Below are positions 24,168 through 36,055 of a stretch of DNA of 64,000 nt, piece after piece. Below the pieces are notes generated by a model. That model was not told the DNA's origin and ran no database searches. It saw nothing but the letters and a program-made list of their open reading frames with translations. Location of the stretch: positions 496,001-560,000 of the forward strand of contig JAGYXB010000056.1 of NCBI GenBank assembly GCA_022495005.1, written 5' to 3'. How positions within the stretch are numbered: the first letter of the stretch is position 1; each line of letters opens with the position of its first letter. Source of the DNA: Rhyacophila brunnea (Eukaryota > Arthropoda > Insecta > Trichoptera > Rhyacophilidae). The position numbers and the translations under genes are program-made.

Positions 24168-24564
24168 TAGGAGCGGATTTATCGGTACCCTGAGCGCTCA
24201 CAGTAGGGCTCTGACAAGGGTCCCCTAAATTTAAAGAACTATTAGAAAATACTAGAAACAATCTTGAATGGGCTTCCAACACGTTTTTTGCTTGCCACCA
24301 AACTAAAACTACCGAATCGAGACAGTATTTCACTTGACACATTATTTAAAAATATATATATAGCTTTATTGCTCTCTCCCCCTCAGATATTCCATGATAA
24401 CATTTTTCTTTTGATACAAGGTTGTCGATTTAGAAAATAGTGTAGGTACCATTTTTTACATACATTTTTAAATTATTCATTAGCCTTTTTTGTACAATAT
24501 TTTTACTGTAGTAGGTACCCCAATTGTTGCTGCTTGCAGGGCCTCCCAGTTAAATCCGCTCCTG
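24168..24564. mobile_element. TIR element with (C/T)AGGAGCGGATTTA ends
   Basis: Left end taggagcggattta and right end taaatccgctcctg are inverted copies. Further inside, accctgagcg...agggctc loosely mirrors gggcctcccag. The CAGGAGCGG terminus is hAT-like, but an 8-bp duplication could not be confirmed because another element abuts the right end. Non-coding, 397 bp. Confidence 0.55.
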
Positions 24565-24890
24565 TGGGTATATTCCTATTATATACTTATCGACCGCTAA
24601 AGTGATAATATTATCAAACTTTTGTCAAGGTTTGTATCAAATTATTAGCAATTATTGTAACAATTACAATAAGTTGGTTGTAATTGTTGCAATAAGTGCT
24701 ATATTTTAACAACACCTCTCTTGGCTTGATGTAAAATTTAGGGCAAGATAGCCAGTTTTGACAGTTTAGAGACGACAAACTTATTTTAACAATTATAATA
24801 CCTCAATACAAATAATATGAAATATGTAAATACTATCACTTTATCACTTTAGCGGTCGATAGTCGCCTTGTGTATATAATTGACCCGCTG
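24562..24890. mobile_element. TIR element, CTGTGGGT family, abutting the previous one
   Basis: Inverted arms tatcgaccgctaaagtgata (24587-24606) and tatcactttagcggtcgata (24843-24862), with outer ends ctgtgggta and gacccgctg. The outer part, cgccttgtgtatataattgaccc, matches the TIR of the larger element at 28399-29133, so both belong to one family. The termini overlap the preceding element by about 3 bp. Confidence 0.6.
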
Positions 24891-25189
24891 GCATATATAA
24901 CTATAAATTTTATATATACATAGTATATTGAATCCATATTTCCATAGATAAAAAATTGTATATTATCGCTGTGACAAGAAACATCGAATAACTATTAAAA
25001 ATATGATGAAAGAACACACATATTTTATAATATCTTATTGAGTTTCACTTGAAAGAACATAACATTTTAAAAGAAAATGGGTACTATTGCAAATATGTAC
25101 AGATTCAATTCAAGTGCTTGCATAAATCACGGAACTGGCAGAATTTTGACGATGCAATTATTCTACACAAGGTGGATTTGATTGCCCAA

Positions 25190-25570
25190 GCGTAAGTGGG
25201 CGGCAGGTGGCGAAGCAAAGGGGGGCCAGCGCATGCGCCCCGCCCGCGAATTCGAATGGGGACAATATCAAAGTCAGGTCAGGGTGGCGGAGCCGCTCCG
25301 CCGGCGCCGGGGAACGAGGCACGCGGGGCCCCTGCGAGCGAGGGCGGCGGCGCAGTGAAAGTGGCCCCCCGCCCCCGCCCGCGGAGAGTGTAGCGCGGCG
25401 ATATAACACGACCTACGGCACGCGCCCGTCTCTCTCGCTGCAGCCCGCGGGTGAAGTTTATTGGGAATTTTATTATTATTACGTGTATCCAGACGAGATC
25501 GTTTAGTGCAGCGGCTGACACAGAATACCGTTTAGCGTCCGCTGGTGGTGCGCATGCACTGCACTCCACG
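25190..25570. promoter_or_regulatory. CpG island, promoter candidate
   Basis: The most GC-rich segment in the window, rich in CpG from about 25195 to 25450, in an otherwise AT-rich region. It contains a perfect GCGCATGCGC at 25229-25238 (NRF-1/Ewg-type site) and gcgcatgc near 25550. Overlapping frames on both strands (up to 125 codons) are what GC-rich sequence produces by chance. Direction of any transcript is unclear. Confidence 0.4.
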
Positions 25571-25659
25571 TCGGTGGAAGATCTTGACATGAATAAATTT
25601 GCTGAAGGGGCCTCATTTATGCTTATGAGGTTAGAAAGATATGAAATGCCTTTCAACCG

Positions 25660-27131
25660 AGTGAAATCTTAGTAGATACATGACATCTTATCGGACATAA
25701 TAAACTCACCTACCTACACAGTATTAGCTTACTAAGGCTTACTTGATCCACTTGTATAATTAAAAGTAGATATGCAATTAGAGATTAGACATTTTTGTAA
25801 AACTAAGATAATCAGCCTTGAAGTTTCATCTTTTCTAAAATAAGTTTTATATACTTGCCTATGTACCTAGTCGGTTAATTATAAACTCTCTCATAGTAAC
25901 ACGGATCGATAATACTGACAAAGTATGTATTGACTTTTAATCATAAAATTTGAAGGTTTGACAAGCACATTGTCATTCATAACATAGATTTGGATTTGTC
26001 GGTTGATTGGTACATTTAATTGCGAAATGGATGTCAAATAAAAAATGTTTTAGTTAATGTATGAAATGACACCGTATTCAGATAATCAATGTCAACATAG
26101 AAACTCCCTTCACTACATTACATTATAGTCCACGAAAGTAACCTCAGTAAGTAGTTATTATTATATTATTATCATTGTTAATAATTCGTGATAGAACGGT
26201 ATGTTATTAGAATTATAAAAAACACTTTTAAATGTATAGTTATTCGTTTATTTATAATATTTATATCAATGTAAGTTCAAGACCGGTTTCGTCCCGGCGG
26301 ACATTCTTAATTGGTAATAAACATAATATAAGTGCTTGCTACTTCTTAGTAGTTGTACCTATATAAAGTGTATTATTCCATATTTTAGGTTGCTTCGTGG
26401 TCTTATCTTACGTCATACAAGACGGTTACGAGGGTGGTTTGATAAGTAATGCAAAAGAATAAGAAAAACACAATTGTTCCGGTGGAATTATATTTGACTT
26501 CCAAAATATCTTCAGTATTAATAGATAGATCTAATATACAAACGTTATATATTATTGAAAAAAAAACTTTAATACCCGAAAAATTCTTTCCTTCGTAGTA
26601 TTGCATTATGTTTAGGAATAAATAGAAGTTTCTGGCAATTAAACTGGACGCTGTATTAATTCGAATCTGATTTAATGTATTTTAGTGATTGTAACTGCAG
26701 TTTTGTGAACTGTTGCATTGTCATAAAACAATTATTACCCGATATAATATTATAATTGAGTGCGACAAGTTTAGAAAGAATCGTGGCCATTCGGAGAACT
26801 AATATTCTCGAAATACTCCATCACGACACAAGCGACATCGCCGCGATCCTTCGCAAACGCGCCGCACTCTACAATAATGTTATGTAAATAAATACATCAT
26901 AATATGCATATTATGCACATTTGACGCGAAGAAAAGATTACAAGGTTTCCAGATAGAAATTTTAAATTTAACCACCGGGAAATTCTGACAGAAAATCGAT
27001 AGGTGCAGATGTTTTGAATTCAGATTTTTGAAAGCGTGGAATGCAATTTATTTAATTTATGTGTTCCTTCAAACTCAATGACATAACAGAATAACGATAA
27101 AATGTGTTATATGCTCTGAAAAATCATTAGA
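25660..27131. other. No recognised feature
   Basis: AT-rich. 26281-26300 resembles the inner arm of the palindromic MITE at 5911-6203. Nothing coding. Confidence 0.45.
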
Positions 27132-27398
27132 CAGGGAACACAGAATTAATGGGAACTGCAATACCTAACGAGTGTGGAGTTAACAGGCAACCGATCTCAA
27201 CTGTGGAAGAATATGGGATAAACTTAAACACGTGTCAAGAATACGTCATTCTAAGTTTGTCTTTCGTTCTGACAACTGCTCTCGGTTTATGCATTGACGT
27301 TTATTCAATATTGGTGTATTTGAAGGTTGCAACACACACTTATTGCACGTCTATAGTGTGTTTCATTTTCGTAGCATACTCACACATTCAAAACCCTG
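27132..27398 (-). repeat. 250-bp dispersed repeat, copy B (inverted)
   Basis: Reverse complement of the family at 13184-13430: it contains ctgacaactgctctcggttt and tgcattgacgtttattcaat and ends tcaaaaccct. The 111-codon frame at 27149 is a chance frame of this repeat. Confidence 0.75.
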
Positions 27399-27495
27399 CT
27401 TCAAATGTAGTGTATCATAGCCTATCTCAATTCTATTTATTAATACATAGGACGCTAAAGACGCACCCAGCACATAACGATTAGGTGCCCATTCG

Positions 27496-27617
27496 ATATA
27501 ATTAGCATGCTATTTAAATGTGGTAATTAACTCATTTAGTGCTAACACCGCGACTGGCGCGTTTGGAGGCGTTGGTCATTAAATATAATTAACGCGTTAT
27601 TTAAATGTGGTAATTAA
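27496..27617. repeat. Two 35-bp direct repeats, 87 bp apart
   Basis: atataatta + 6 bp + tatttaaatgtggtaattaa occurs at 27496-27530 and 27583-27617. The variable 6 bp are gcatgc and acgcgt, both palindromic. Function unknown. Confidence 0.7.
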
Positions 27618-28398
27618 AGGGTTAGTAGTGATTGTGTTAAAAGTAATTATCTAGTCAGCAGTCAATGTGTCTGTTCTTTGATGTCACCACTAAAAGCTTT
27701 ACTCGTGCCACAGCCTGACCAGAGAGTGTCTTGGTACTCTATGTACATGCTGCCTTCTATGCATTAAGTATAATCACGAAGAGAATTACATACCCAGTAA
27801 AATCCACGAAAACACATGACGCAATTTGGTTAATCTATTCCAGGTATCAATTTTCCAACCACCAATTTTAAAGTCACTAAATAATAAATGATAAATTAGG
27901 GTCATTGATGACGTTACTGTTTCCTTACCTACGATATCGATCAGATAACCATGAAATGATTTCATTCCTTGAATATGTATTGTTTTCGTATGGTAAAACT
28001 TTGGAAGATGGCACAACACAATATTCACATACGCCCTCGTTTGATAGTACGTCACACAAAACATATCCCCGAACAGACGACATCCCAAGGCAGGTTTTTG
28101 ATTTTGTTCTGAGTCATTGTAGCTACTAACTCACTGACTCTTAAAAAATAATAGATCAATAATATCTTATTTGATAGCGAATCTAATAAGAGTATATTTT
28201 CCGGCGAGCAGACAATTCTGTAACTGTCGAAATGGTGTACCTACTCCATATTAAATAAAATCTTGTTTCAAAAGAATGGTAAAATAGTTAAATGTATATT
28301 GTTTCAATAAAAAATTGTATTTATTTTTAAAATGTGTACGCATTATGCATAAGTATGTATAGCAGAAAGATTCGCGATCATATCGATTCAAAACATAT

Positions 28399-29133
28399 CA
28401 GTGGGTCTATTTTATACACAAGGCGGCTATCGGCGGCTATCGACGGTAGTTTATCATAGTCATGTATTGAGCGATTAACTGTTATAATAAGTTAACCGTC
28501 TAAACAAACGGTCAAAAAGTGTTATGTTTAAACAGCCCCTCTTTTGTAACAATTATAATACCAGAATAAAGCTAGGCTGGAGTGCTTTTGGCCGCCTGAA
28601 TAATGTCTTCAAAAGTGACCTTCCACTATGCCTAAAGCGCAAAGTGTTCAACCAGTGTGTGCTTCCCGTGATCACATATGCGTGTGAAACATGGACCCTA
28701 AGTAAAAGAGAGATCCAGAAAGAGATAGAGTAGCACAACGTGGTATGGAGAGGTGCATGCTGGGCATAACGCGAAAGGACAAAAAAGGAATGAGTGAATA
28801 AGGAAGCAGACAAAGGTTTGCGGTGTAATAGAGTCCATTAAAAGCATTAAATGGAGATGGGCTGGCACATATCTCGAAGACGAGACAATCGTGGGACAAA
28901 TTTAGTCATCCAGTGGTATACAAGAGGTACAAAACGTCCACAAGGTAGAGGCCGCTGGATCGATGAAATGATAAAGTTCTGCGGAAGTACGTGGCAACGC
29001 AACGCACCGTACCGAGAGAAGTACAAGCAACTTGAAGAGACCTTCATCCAGCAGTGGATAGATTCAGGCTGATGATGATAAACTACCGTCGATAACCGCC
29101 GATAGCCGTCTTGTGTATAGAATAGGCCCACAG
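28399..29133. mobile_element. TIR element enclosing a LINE fragment
   Basis: Long inverted ends: cagtgggtctattttataca and caaggcggctatcggcgg with cgacggtagtttatcat on the left; the mirrored gataaactaccgtcg, ccgccgatagccg and tgtatagaataggcccacag on the right. The only content between the arms is a LINE 3' fragment (28527-29078). Flanking octamers aaacatat and gaccatgt agree at 5 of 8 positions, so a decayed hAT-type duplication is possible but unproven. Related element at 24562-24890. Confidence 0.65.
28527..29078 (+). pseudogene. LINE reverse-transcriptase C-terminal fragment
   Basis: Frame one gives RIKLGWSAFGRLN, CLKRKVFNQCVLPVITYAC and ETWTLSKRE. After a frameshift come QRGMERCMLGITRKDK, IKWRWAGHISRRRDNR, GRWIDEMIKFCGSTWQR and LEETFIQQWIDSG, then a TGA and a TGATGATGA tail. 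The order is that of the thumb and C-terminal region of RTE-like insect LINEs. The 5' end is truncated. It lies wholly inside a TIR element. Confidence 0.85.
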
Positions 29134-29139
29134 GACCAT

Positions 29140-30339
29140 GTCTTATTAGAGTTTACGGCTAATAAAATGAGTTACACTAGTATTTTTTTCTTTTATCCAT
29201 CCTCAATAACACAGCAATGCAAAGTATGCAAATAAATGAATTGAAATAAATCAAATAGTCAATTTTCCGTCGTCAACAATATGTATATTATTTATTATTA
29301 CATACGGGGGTAGTAATAAAAAGGTTTCATCATACCCCATATGTAGCGAAACTCATTCCAAATATATTTTAGATTTAAATACTATGTCATTCACTACAGA
29401 GAACGCATTCCCCGGGAATCAATCAAGGTTGCCATGGGACCCTTGGAGGGGAGGTATGATGCCAGGATATGAAACAAAAGGGTGGGTGGCGAAAAGTTGG
29501 CATGGTGATCGACTATCACACTGTTACTTCCTATACTATATAGATAGAGGAACATCAAAGAGGCCATTATTTTACGATTCAGCATTCATCAAAGGGTAGG
29601 TACCTACAATAAAATATCGATGAAAAATTGTGTTAGTAAGAAGGCGAGGGGAACATAAGGCTATTTTTTTATCTCTTTAATGGTGTTGACACTGTTAACT
29701 GCCAATTCTGTGTGGAAATACATTACAATAATATGTGGTAGTTATTCCACATTATTTAATAATAACCAGGACTGGTTTCCTCCGCTTCAGTTGGGTGGGG
29801 TACTTATAGTATTCTTCATATATTTTTTTCAATATTATGTATTTTTGTTTATTTATATTATGGCGGTAGTAAAAAATAATATGGTATATCACACAACATA
29901 ATTCACAGCAGATCCGGAAAAATACCAATCGGTGTGATAGCCTTCGAATAAGCCCGGTACCTATGTGACTGCAAACCCGAAAAAAGTAATATTTATTTTT
30001 AATACTCAGCCCACATAGCGGTAACTACCATTTTTCTTTACTTGTGAGGTCTAGTTCTTGAAATATTTGTTAAGATCGCGGAAAACCTCTACCTGGCTAA
30101 TACTTACGAGTATTGGATTGAACATGGATACAATTGCAAACATTTTATATGATTACTATAATGTAATTTTGTAATGATATTGTGTCAATATAAAGTTTTT
30201 TTTTATTTATAAAATTATTATATAATAGGTAGGTACATAATAATCATCGTATGGATTATCTAACCAGACTAAGCTTTCCAAATGCTTGAATTGTCACTTC
30301 CATTACTAAAACATAGTTAGGTATGTTGCACTTTTTTCG
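29140..30339. other. No recognised feature
   Basis: AT-rich with short chance frames. A sequence near 29768 weakly recalls the palindromic MITE at 5911-6203. Confidence 0.45.
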
Positions 30340-30340
30340 C

Positions 30341-30700
30341 AAGTCTCGCGGAACCACAGCACGAACTGGCAGAACACTTGTTGGCAACAACTGCCTCATA
30401 TAATTGACAATAATAACAACTCCTCATGATTTACTATGCGAAATAAACACGTGTCAATGCGAAGTCTCGCGGAACCCCAACACGAACTGGCAGAACACTT
30501 GTTGGCAACAACTGCCTCATATAATTGACAATAATAACAACTCCTCATGATTTACTATGCGAAATAAACACGTGTCAATGCGAAGTCTCGCGGAACCCCA
30601 GCACGAACTGGCAGAACACTTGTTGGCAACAACTGCCTCATATAATTGACAATAATAACAACTCCTTATGATTTACTATGCGAAATAAACACGTGTCAAT
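30341..30700. repeat. Three tandem 121-bp units
   Basis: Units start with aagtctcgcggaacc at 30341, 30462 and 30583. They include cacgaactggcagaacactt and end in cgaaataaacacgtgtcaat. Only a few substitutions separate them (ccacagc/ccccaac/ccccagc; ctcc-tcatg against ctcc-ttatg), implying recent amplification. Confidence 0.95.
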
Positions 30701-31275
30701 ATTAAAGATTTTTTTCTCTCTTGAAAGAAGAATCTCTTGAAAAGGGAGAACACCTATTCTTCAAAGTTTCACAATATGGCCATTGAAAATGCCACAATCA
30801 TATAAGTAATATTATTTAAACATATGATGCATTCTTAATAATCCGGTTTAATTAGCAGTTTCCGGTTTCGGACAGGTATTTAAAGTCTTAAAACTTGCTA
30901 ATGAATAACAATAAGTCAGTAGCTAATTTTTTGTTGGCAATAAAATGTATGATTAATTCTTTATTAATTAGGATGAACACACTAAAATTATTTGAATAAT
31001 TTTGATATCATGGCGCATGATAATGGTCGAATTATTGACGGTAAAACAAGAAATGACTGATGAGGGAATCAAATGGAAGGTTATTATACGACTTCTAAAT
31101 AATATTCAACATGTTTATAATTAATATTTTGTATTATGTACAGTGGTAACTAAATTGTGCACCGCAAGCTGTCCGCAGAGAATCAAAGCTCCTTAAAATC
31201 TTAATGCACTTACTCTTCAGGCGACAAGAAAATGTGAAGTCCCATATCGCTACGGTGAACTTTCGTATATTAGAG

Positions 31276-31983
31276 CAGTGCTTCTCAAACTTGTTTATAC
31301 CACGGCCCCCGAAATCAGAAAAAAACCCAAGGCTCCCCTCAAAAATTTTAGTCTTTAGTGACCTATAGTTCAATATTTACCATTAATTATTATTATTATT
31401 ATTATAAGTACATTTCTATTAAAAATAATAGAACCTTTTTTCATTTACTTGCATGTAAAGCAAAAATTTTAAAAAATTACCTTCAAATGTATTACAGCTA
31501 CAGCTTACAAAAACAATTTAATAAGAGGGTATAATAATAATGTGATTGCATATTTTTACAAAATAAATCAATATCCGGTACAATGTTTGAAATGTTAATT
31601 CGCAGGGTTTGCTCCAAAGTCTCTGTCGAAAGACACGACCTGTGTTTTTTTATTACCAGTAATGATGAAAATGCCGTTACGCATAGGTCTCAAAAGGAAT
31701 TATGATTAACAATGTTGCTTTTGCGATTGACGGATATTCTTGCTGTCGCCTTATCCAAAATTCTGCAAGACTTCTTTCATTAAATTCGACTTAAGGGAAA
31801 TATCTGATCAAATAATATCAATCAATTCTGCTTGAGCTGTCCACGTAATATGATTATATTTTAAGGATTTAGTCTTCATTTAAGTTTGGGAGATATTTGT
31901 TGAAATACTGAAATATTTTGAGGCTCCGGGCAAGAGCTCCACGACCCCCTCGGGGGCCGCGCCCCCCAGATTGAGAAGTACTG
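31276..31983. mobile_element. hAT non-autonomous element, CAGTGCTTCTCAAACTT ends
   Basis: Left end cagtgcttctcaaactt, right end agattgagaagtactg. An exact 8-bp target duplication tattagag lies at 31268-31275 and 31984-31991. 708 bp without transposase. A diverged partial copy is at 53478-54190. The GC-rich subterminal block near the right end (cccctcgggggccgcgcccc) can fold on itself. Confidence 0.9.
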
Positions 31984-31999
31984 TATTAGAGGACAGTCT

Positions 32000-33719
32000 T
32001 TTATTTAGCGCTGTTCTATAGATTAATAAATTTCTCTTTCAAAAAAAAATGTTCTTCCAGTATTTCAATTTTTTTACTTACATTATTTTTCCGTACAAAA
32101 TTTTGAAAAACGAAAAATTAATAATATATACCTACCCAAAAGTATATTATTTTTGATACACAAACACAAAGAAAAAAAATCATTGAAAAGCTAAAAAATA
32201 TGCTCTGGAAATGAAATATAAGATATTATATAGAATTCAGAAAGAGAAAACTCAGTCACCAAGAAAAGCTAAAAAACAGTTTGAAAATTTTCGTTTCAAA
32301 ATTGTATGAAGTTTGTACTAACAGGTAACATGGAGCTAAAATGTAGTGGTAGGGGCTAAAGTAGGGGCTAAAGTGTTTTTGATAATAAGAAAACTTTTAA
32401 CACTTTTACTCAATACATGTAGGTACGTAGTACGTATATAAGCTTGGAATTGTTCTCATTATTCTCGTACCATCCCCTACCAGAGGTCAGCCAACATCAG
32501 GGCGATCTTCGCTCCATCATCCACTACCCGGAACTATTGAAACGAATTATAACTCCACCGATAGCAAACAGTTATTTATATTATTCGTTCACCTTAAACA
32601 TGTATTTGAAGCCAGATATGACATACTCTGTAAAGTAAAGAAAAAATGAAGATTGTCGTAAAGGGCAAAAAGTGTCTCTATGCAGCCCACTGAACACCCA
32701 CTTCCTAATTTAATTATTTAATATTATTTGGGAGACGTAAAAAGCGACCTCTGACAGGTGATCCACACCACAATAAATAAGCCAATTCCAAGTCAAGTCC
32801 ACATAATATTACATAATATCGAGGCTGCTACGTCAAAAGGGCGGAAGGGAAACTTTTCAAAAAATTTGAGAGAAAAATTGAACAATAATCGACTGTGTCG
32901 AGTTTTTCACAAACGAACAAATATTTTTTGGAACTATAAAAATTTAATTCTACAAAATTAGCATAAAATATTATTACACACCCTTTTGACATTGCAAGGT
33001 CGATATTATGATTTATGAAGGTATCCCAATACAGTGAATTCAGTGCAAAAAAAAACTCAAAATCTTAATAATGCACAGAGCGATAATGTGATCACCTGCA
33101 CCGCGATTTCCTAACTATCGACTCGTGTGGCACCAGACGACATGACGTAATTGTGACGTCAGCCAATACACGCTCGAGGCATGCCGCCCGCGCACAGTGC
33201 TCACCATAGATATTAATACGATGAAACACCTATATGTGTATGGTGACAATGAATAGCGCCGCTGTCTGAGTAGCGTGATTTTCTCGAGTGCTATTATCAC
33301 TCCGGTAGTATGTCACAATGATGTCATATGACCTCATGTCGACCGGGAAGCTTGCACTCGCAAGTTCTAACATAGGGCCCCTGCTCTTCTGCAAAATGGC
33401 TAATATTTATACTTTCCGTATTTTATTTACACGTAAAAAACTGACTTCATTGCCGTTTAGAAAAAATGCTGTATTATTTTTAAAAGGCTTCTTTAATATC
33501 AAGGATTCCATATTTTACGTCAAAATTATTTTTAAATGAATACATGTCTATGAAACTGGTAGGTAGCTAAATAAAATGAAAAAAGACTTTATTATATTGC
33601 ATAAACAAAGGATTCAACCAATTAATTACCCATCGGGATATAGGCAATCCGAAATCACGCCACATGAGCGTTTTATGTGTAAGTGCATACCTGTGTCATA
33701 AGTAACTAAGTTATCATCT
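32000..33719. other. No gene recognised
   Basis: AT-rich; frames of 73 codons or fewer. A GC-richer piece with CRE and CCAAT matches is listed separately (33143-33168). Confidence 0.45.
33143..33168. promoter_or_regulatory. CRE plus CCAAT motif cluster
   Basis: tgacgtaa at 33143, a perfect TGACGTCA at 33154-33161 and gccaat immediately after, within a locally GC-richer segment (33100-33200). Such spacing is common in promoters. There is no supporting transcript evidence; similar CRE palindromes here also occur inside TIR elements. Confidence 0.25.
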
Positions 33720-33830
33720 CAGCCACTCTTGATCCACTGCTGGATGAAGGCCTCTTCTTCCTACATCCACTCTTATCGGCCATCAGTATTCCGTTGCTAC
33801 GTATTTCCGTTAAACTTGATTATCTCAGCA
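33720..33830 (-). pseudogene. LINE 3' tail remnant
   Basis: On the minus strand it reads EIIKFNGNT, QRNTDGR and EEEAFIQQWIKSG, matching the terminus of the copies at 28527 and 47705. It contains stops and is truncated on the 5' side. Confidence 0.65.
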
Positions 33831-34381
33831 GCCATACACATCCAATCAACTAACCAACTACGATTTTCTGACGCAAATGACGCAATATATTCGTAAGAAA
33901 AATAAAAAAGGGGCCACGAAATATTTAAAAACAGTCATACAATTATTAAATTATATAACATCTTAAAAATATGCGTGTTTCTCACCAATCTATATATATA
34001 AAACAAAGTCGGGTTAGTTACACCATTTATAACTCAAGAACGGCTGGACCGATTTTTATGATCTTTGATTTGTTGGATTTGTCTCCGCCCCGAATAGCAG
34101 AATAACTATTAAAACATTGGATAAATCACGGAAAAAATAAATTATGAAGAAAATTAATTTTCTCATACATTTTGTATGGAAAGGCTTTTGACTGACATCG
34201 ATGAATTTGAACGATGAAAGCCTCGCGCATTCGAAAATAAAAGAAAATCACAAAAAAATTAAATCCGTATACAACGCCATCTCTGATACATGACAGAAAC
34301 AATAAAGAAGAAACAAACAAACAAAAAAAAGAATGATAGTCGAAATGTCTAACTGTCAATGGTGTAGTGTGCCCAACATTT

Positions 34382-35802
34382 CATGCTTCATGTCAACAGC
34401 TCAATTTGCTTGAAAACGATACTCATTGGGATATGACAATCGCTGAAGCAATTGTTTCTGCATCTCCAAGTCAGATACGCACATTATTTGATATCATTAT
34501 TTCGACATGCTTCCCATCGAATACACCTGAACTGTGGAACAAGTAAAAGGATGACATGTCAGAAGACATTTTACATCGAATTTGTGTCAGTTCAGGGAAT
34601 CCCGATCTCGAGGTGAATGAGGAGATACATAACCAGGCTTTGCTTTTGATCGAATACATGTGTTACCTCATGTGCGGCAGTTTTTTAGTTAAGTTAGGCA
34701 TGCCAACGCCACATCGTGGAATGAACGACGCTTTCAATCGATAATTGGAACGTGATCGTGAATATGATCGAGATGCATTGAACCAATCAGTTCGAACGAA
34801 TGTACCACTGTTGAACCCTCAACAGAAGGAAGTGTACGATACGTTAATGAAGGCAATTGATGATGGAAATGGTGGCTTATTTTTCTTCGACGAGCCCGAT
34901 GGAACTGGGAAGACATTCCTCATGTCATTGATTTTGGCTACTGTTCGTGCGAGATCCGAAAATGCTGTAGCAGTTGCTTCTTCCGGGATAGCGGCCACGT
35001 TGTTAGAAGGATGCCGAACGCCTCATTCAACGTTGAAATTGCCGACTGAAAAACCGACATTGAACATTGCGAAATACTCAGCAATGGCCAAAGTTTTGTT
35101 AGCAAGTAAAATCATCACCTGGGATGAATGCACAATGGCGCACAAACGCGCATTGAAAGCACTCAATCGAACTATGAAAGATCTGCGCAATGACTCAAGA
35201 AGTTTTGGAGGCGCAATGATTCTATCTGGCGATTTTCGCCAAACACTACCAGTCATTCCAAGATCGACCGCTGCTGATGAAATAAATGGTTGCCTCAAAT
35301 CATCGACTCTGTGGTGCTATGTGAAGACACTTCAGCTGACGACAAACATGCGAGTTGCATTGCTAAACGATCCATCTGCCGAAGATTTCTCGAAGCAATT
35401 GCTGACTATCGGTAACGGCCGTGTTCCTGTCGATGAATCGAGCGGATTGATTTCGTTTCCGCTGAATTTTTCCAATTTCGTCTCAACTAAGGACGAACTC
35501 ATCAACAAAGTGTTACCGAACATCATTGCTAATCACAAACATGACAATTGGTTGAGTGAACGAGCATTCTTGCGGTAAAGAACAAAGATGTGGATCACTT
35601 AAACTTCACAATTCAAAATCAAATCGTTGGTCCACTGCATTCCTTCAAATCTATCGACTGTGTAACAAACGAAGACGAAGCAACCAACTATCCAACTGAA
35701 TTTTTAAACTCATTGGATCTGCCTGGCTTGCCACCGCACAATTTACGACTGAAGGTTGGCTCGGTAGTCATCATTGAATTGAAATTGAATTACAATATGT
35801 GA
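34382..35802 (+). pseudogene. Helitron PIF1-like helicase, disrupted
   Basis: Part of a Helitron RepHel protein, whose helicase unwinds DNA during rolling-circle transposition. The frame reads through two stops (about 34544 and 34742). It then gives LLNPQQKEVYDTLM, a Walker A region with DGTGKTF (the usual GGxGTGKT altered to EPDGTGKT), a Walker B DECTMAHK, and the motif-III block GAMILSGDFRQTLPVIPRS. At about 35575 a one-base frameshift switches to KNKDVDHLNFTIQNQIVG and LRLKVGSVVII. The downstream motifs V-VI (AINKAQGQS-like) are missing. Not functional. Confidence 0.92.
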
Positions 35803-35805
35803 ACT

Positions 35806-35874
35806 TACCAGACCCAGGATTCGAACATGGGACCCTCGACACCATAGACCGGCGCTTAATCCACGCGGTCATCG
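35806..35874 (-). mobile_element. tRNA-derived SINE head inside the Helitron
   Basis: On the minus strand: box A tgaccgcgtggattaagcg and box B gttcgaatcctggg. It aligns with the SINE at 9219-9281. It sits exactly where the helicase frame breaks off, so its insertion or an associated deletion may have removed the C-terminal helicase motifs. Confidence 0.7.
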
Positions 35875-36055
35875 TGTGTGTACAGTTCAATATAATTAAA
35901 ATACTTTTCATTTTGATTTGATTTTTGCACATTTATTGAACTTATTCATTTTGAGTATTCATTTTAACTTAATAAAAAACTGAATTTAATTCAGCTAATA
36001 AGTTAACACAAGATTATTGATTCTGAGGCGGTACGAAGTTTGCCGGGTCAGCTAG

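Larger units (their letters stand above)
33989..36055 (+). mobile_element. Internally deleted Helitron
   Basis: Begins TCTATATATATAAAA directly after an A and ends ...gccgggtcagCTAG directly before a T, so it sits between A and T as Helitrons do. A short hairpin (ggcggtacgaagtttgcc) lies about 10 bp before the 3' CTAG. It contains a broken PIF1-like helicase segment but no Rep/HUH nuclease region, and a SINE at 35806-35874. At 2067 bp it is far below the 5-6 kb or more of autonomous elements. Confidence 0.9.

Noticed and set aside
25207..25656. Frames of 65-125 codons on both strands
   Set aside because: Expected by chance in very GC-rich DNA; composition is dominated by Gly, Ala, Pro and Arg.
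27149..27484. 111-codon frame that looks membrane-like
   Set aside because: It lies in the inverted copy of the 250-bp dispersed repeat; the other copies do not keep the frame.
30341..30700. CRISPR-like array
   Set aside because: Direct tandem units without unique spacers, in eukaryotic DNA.
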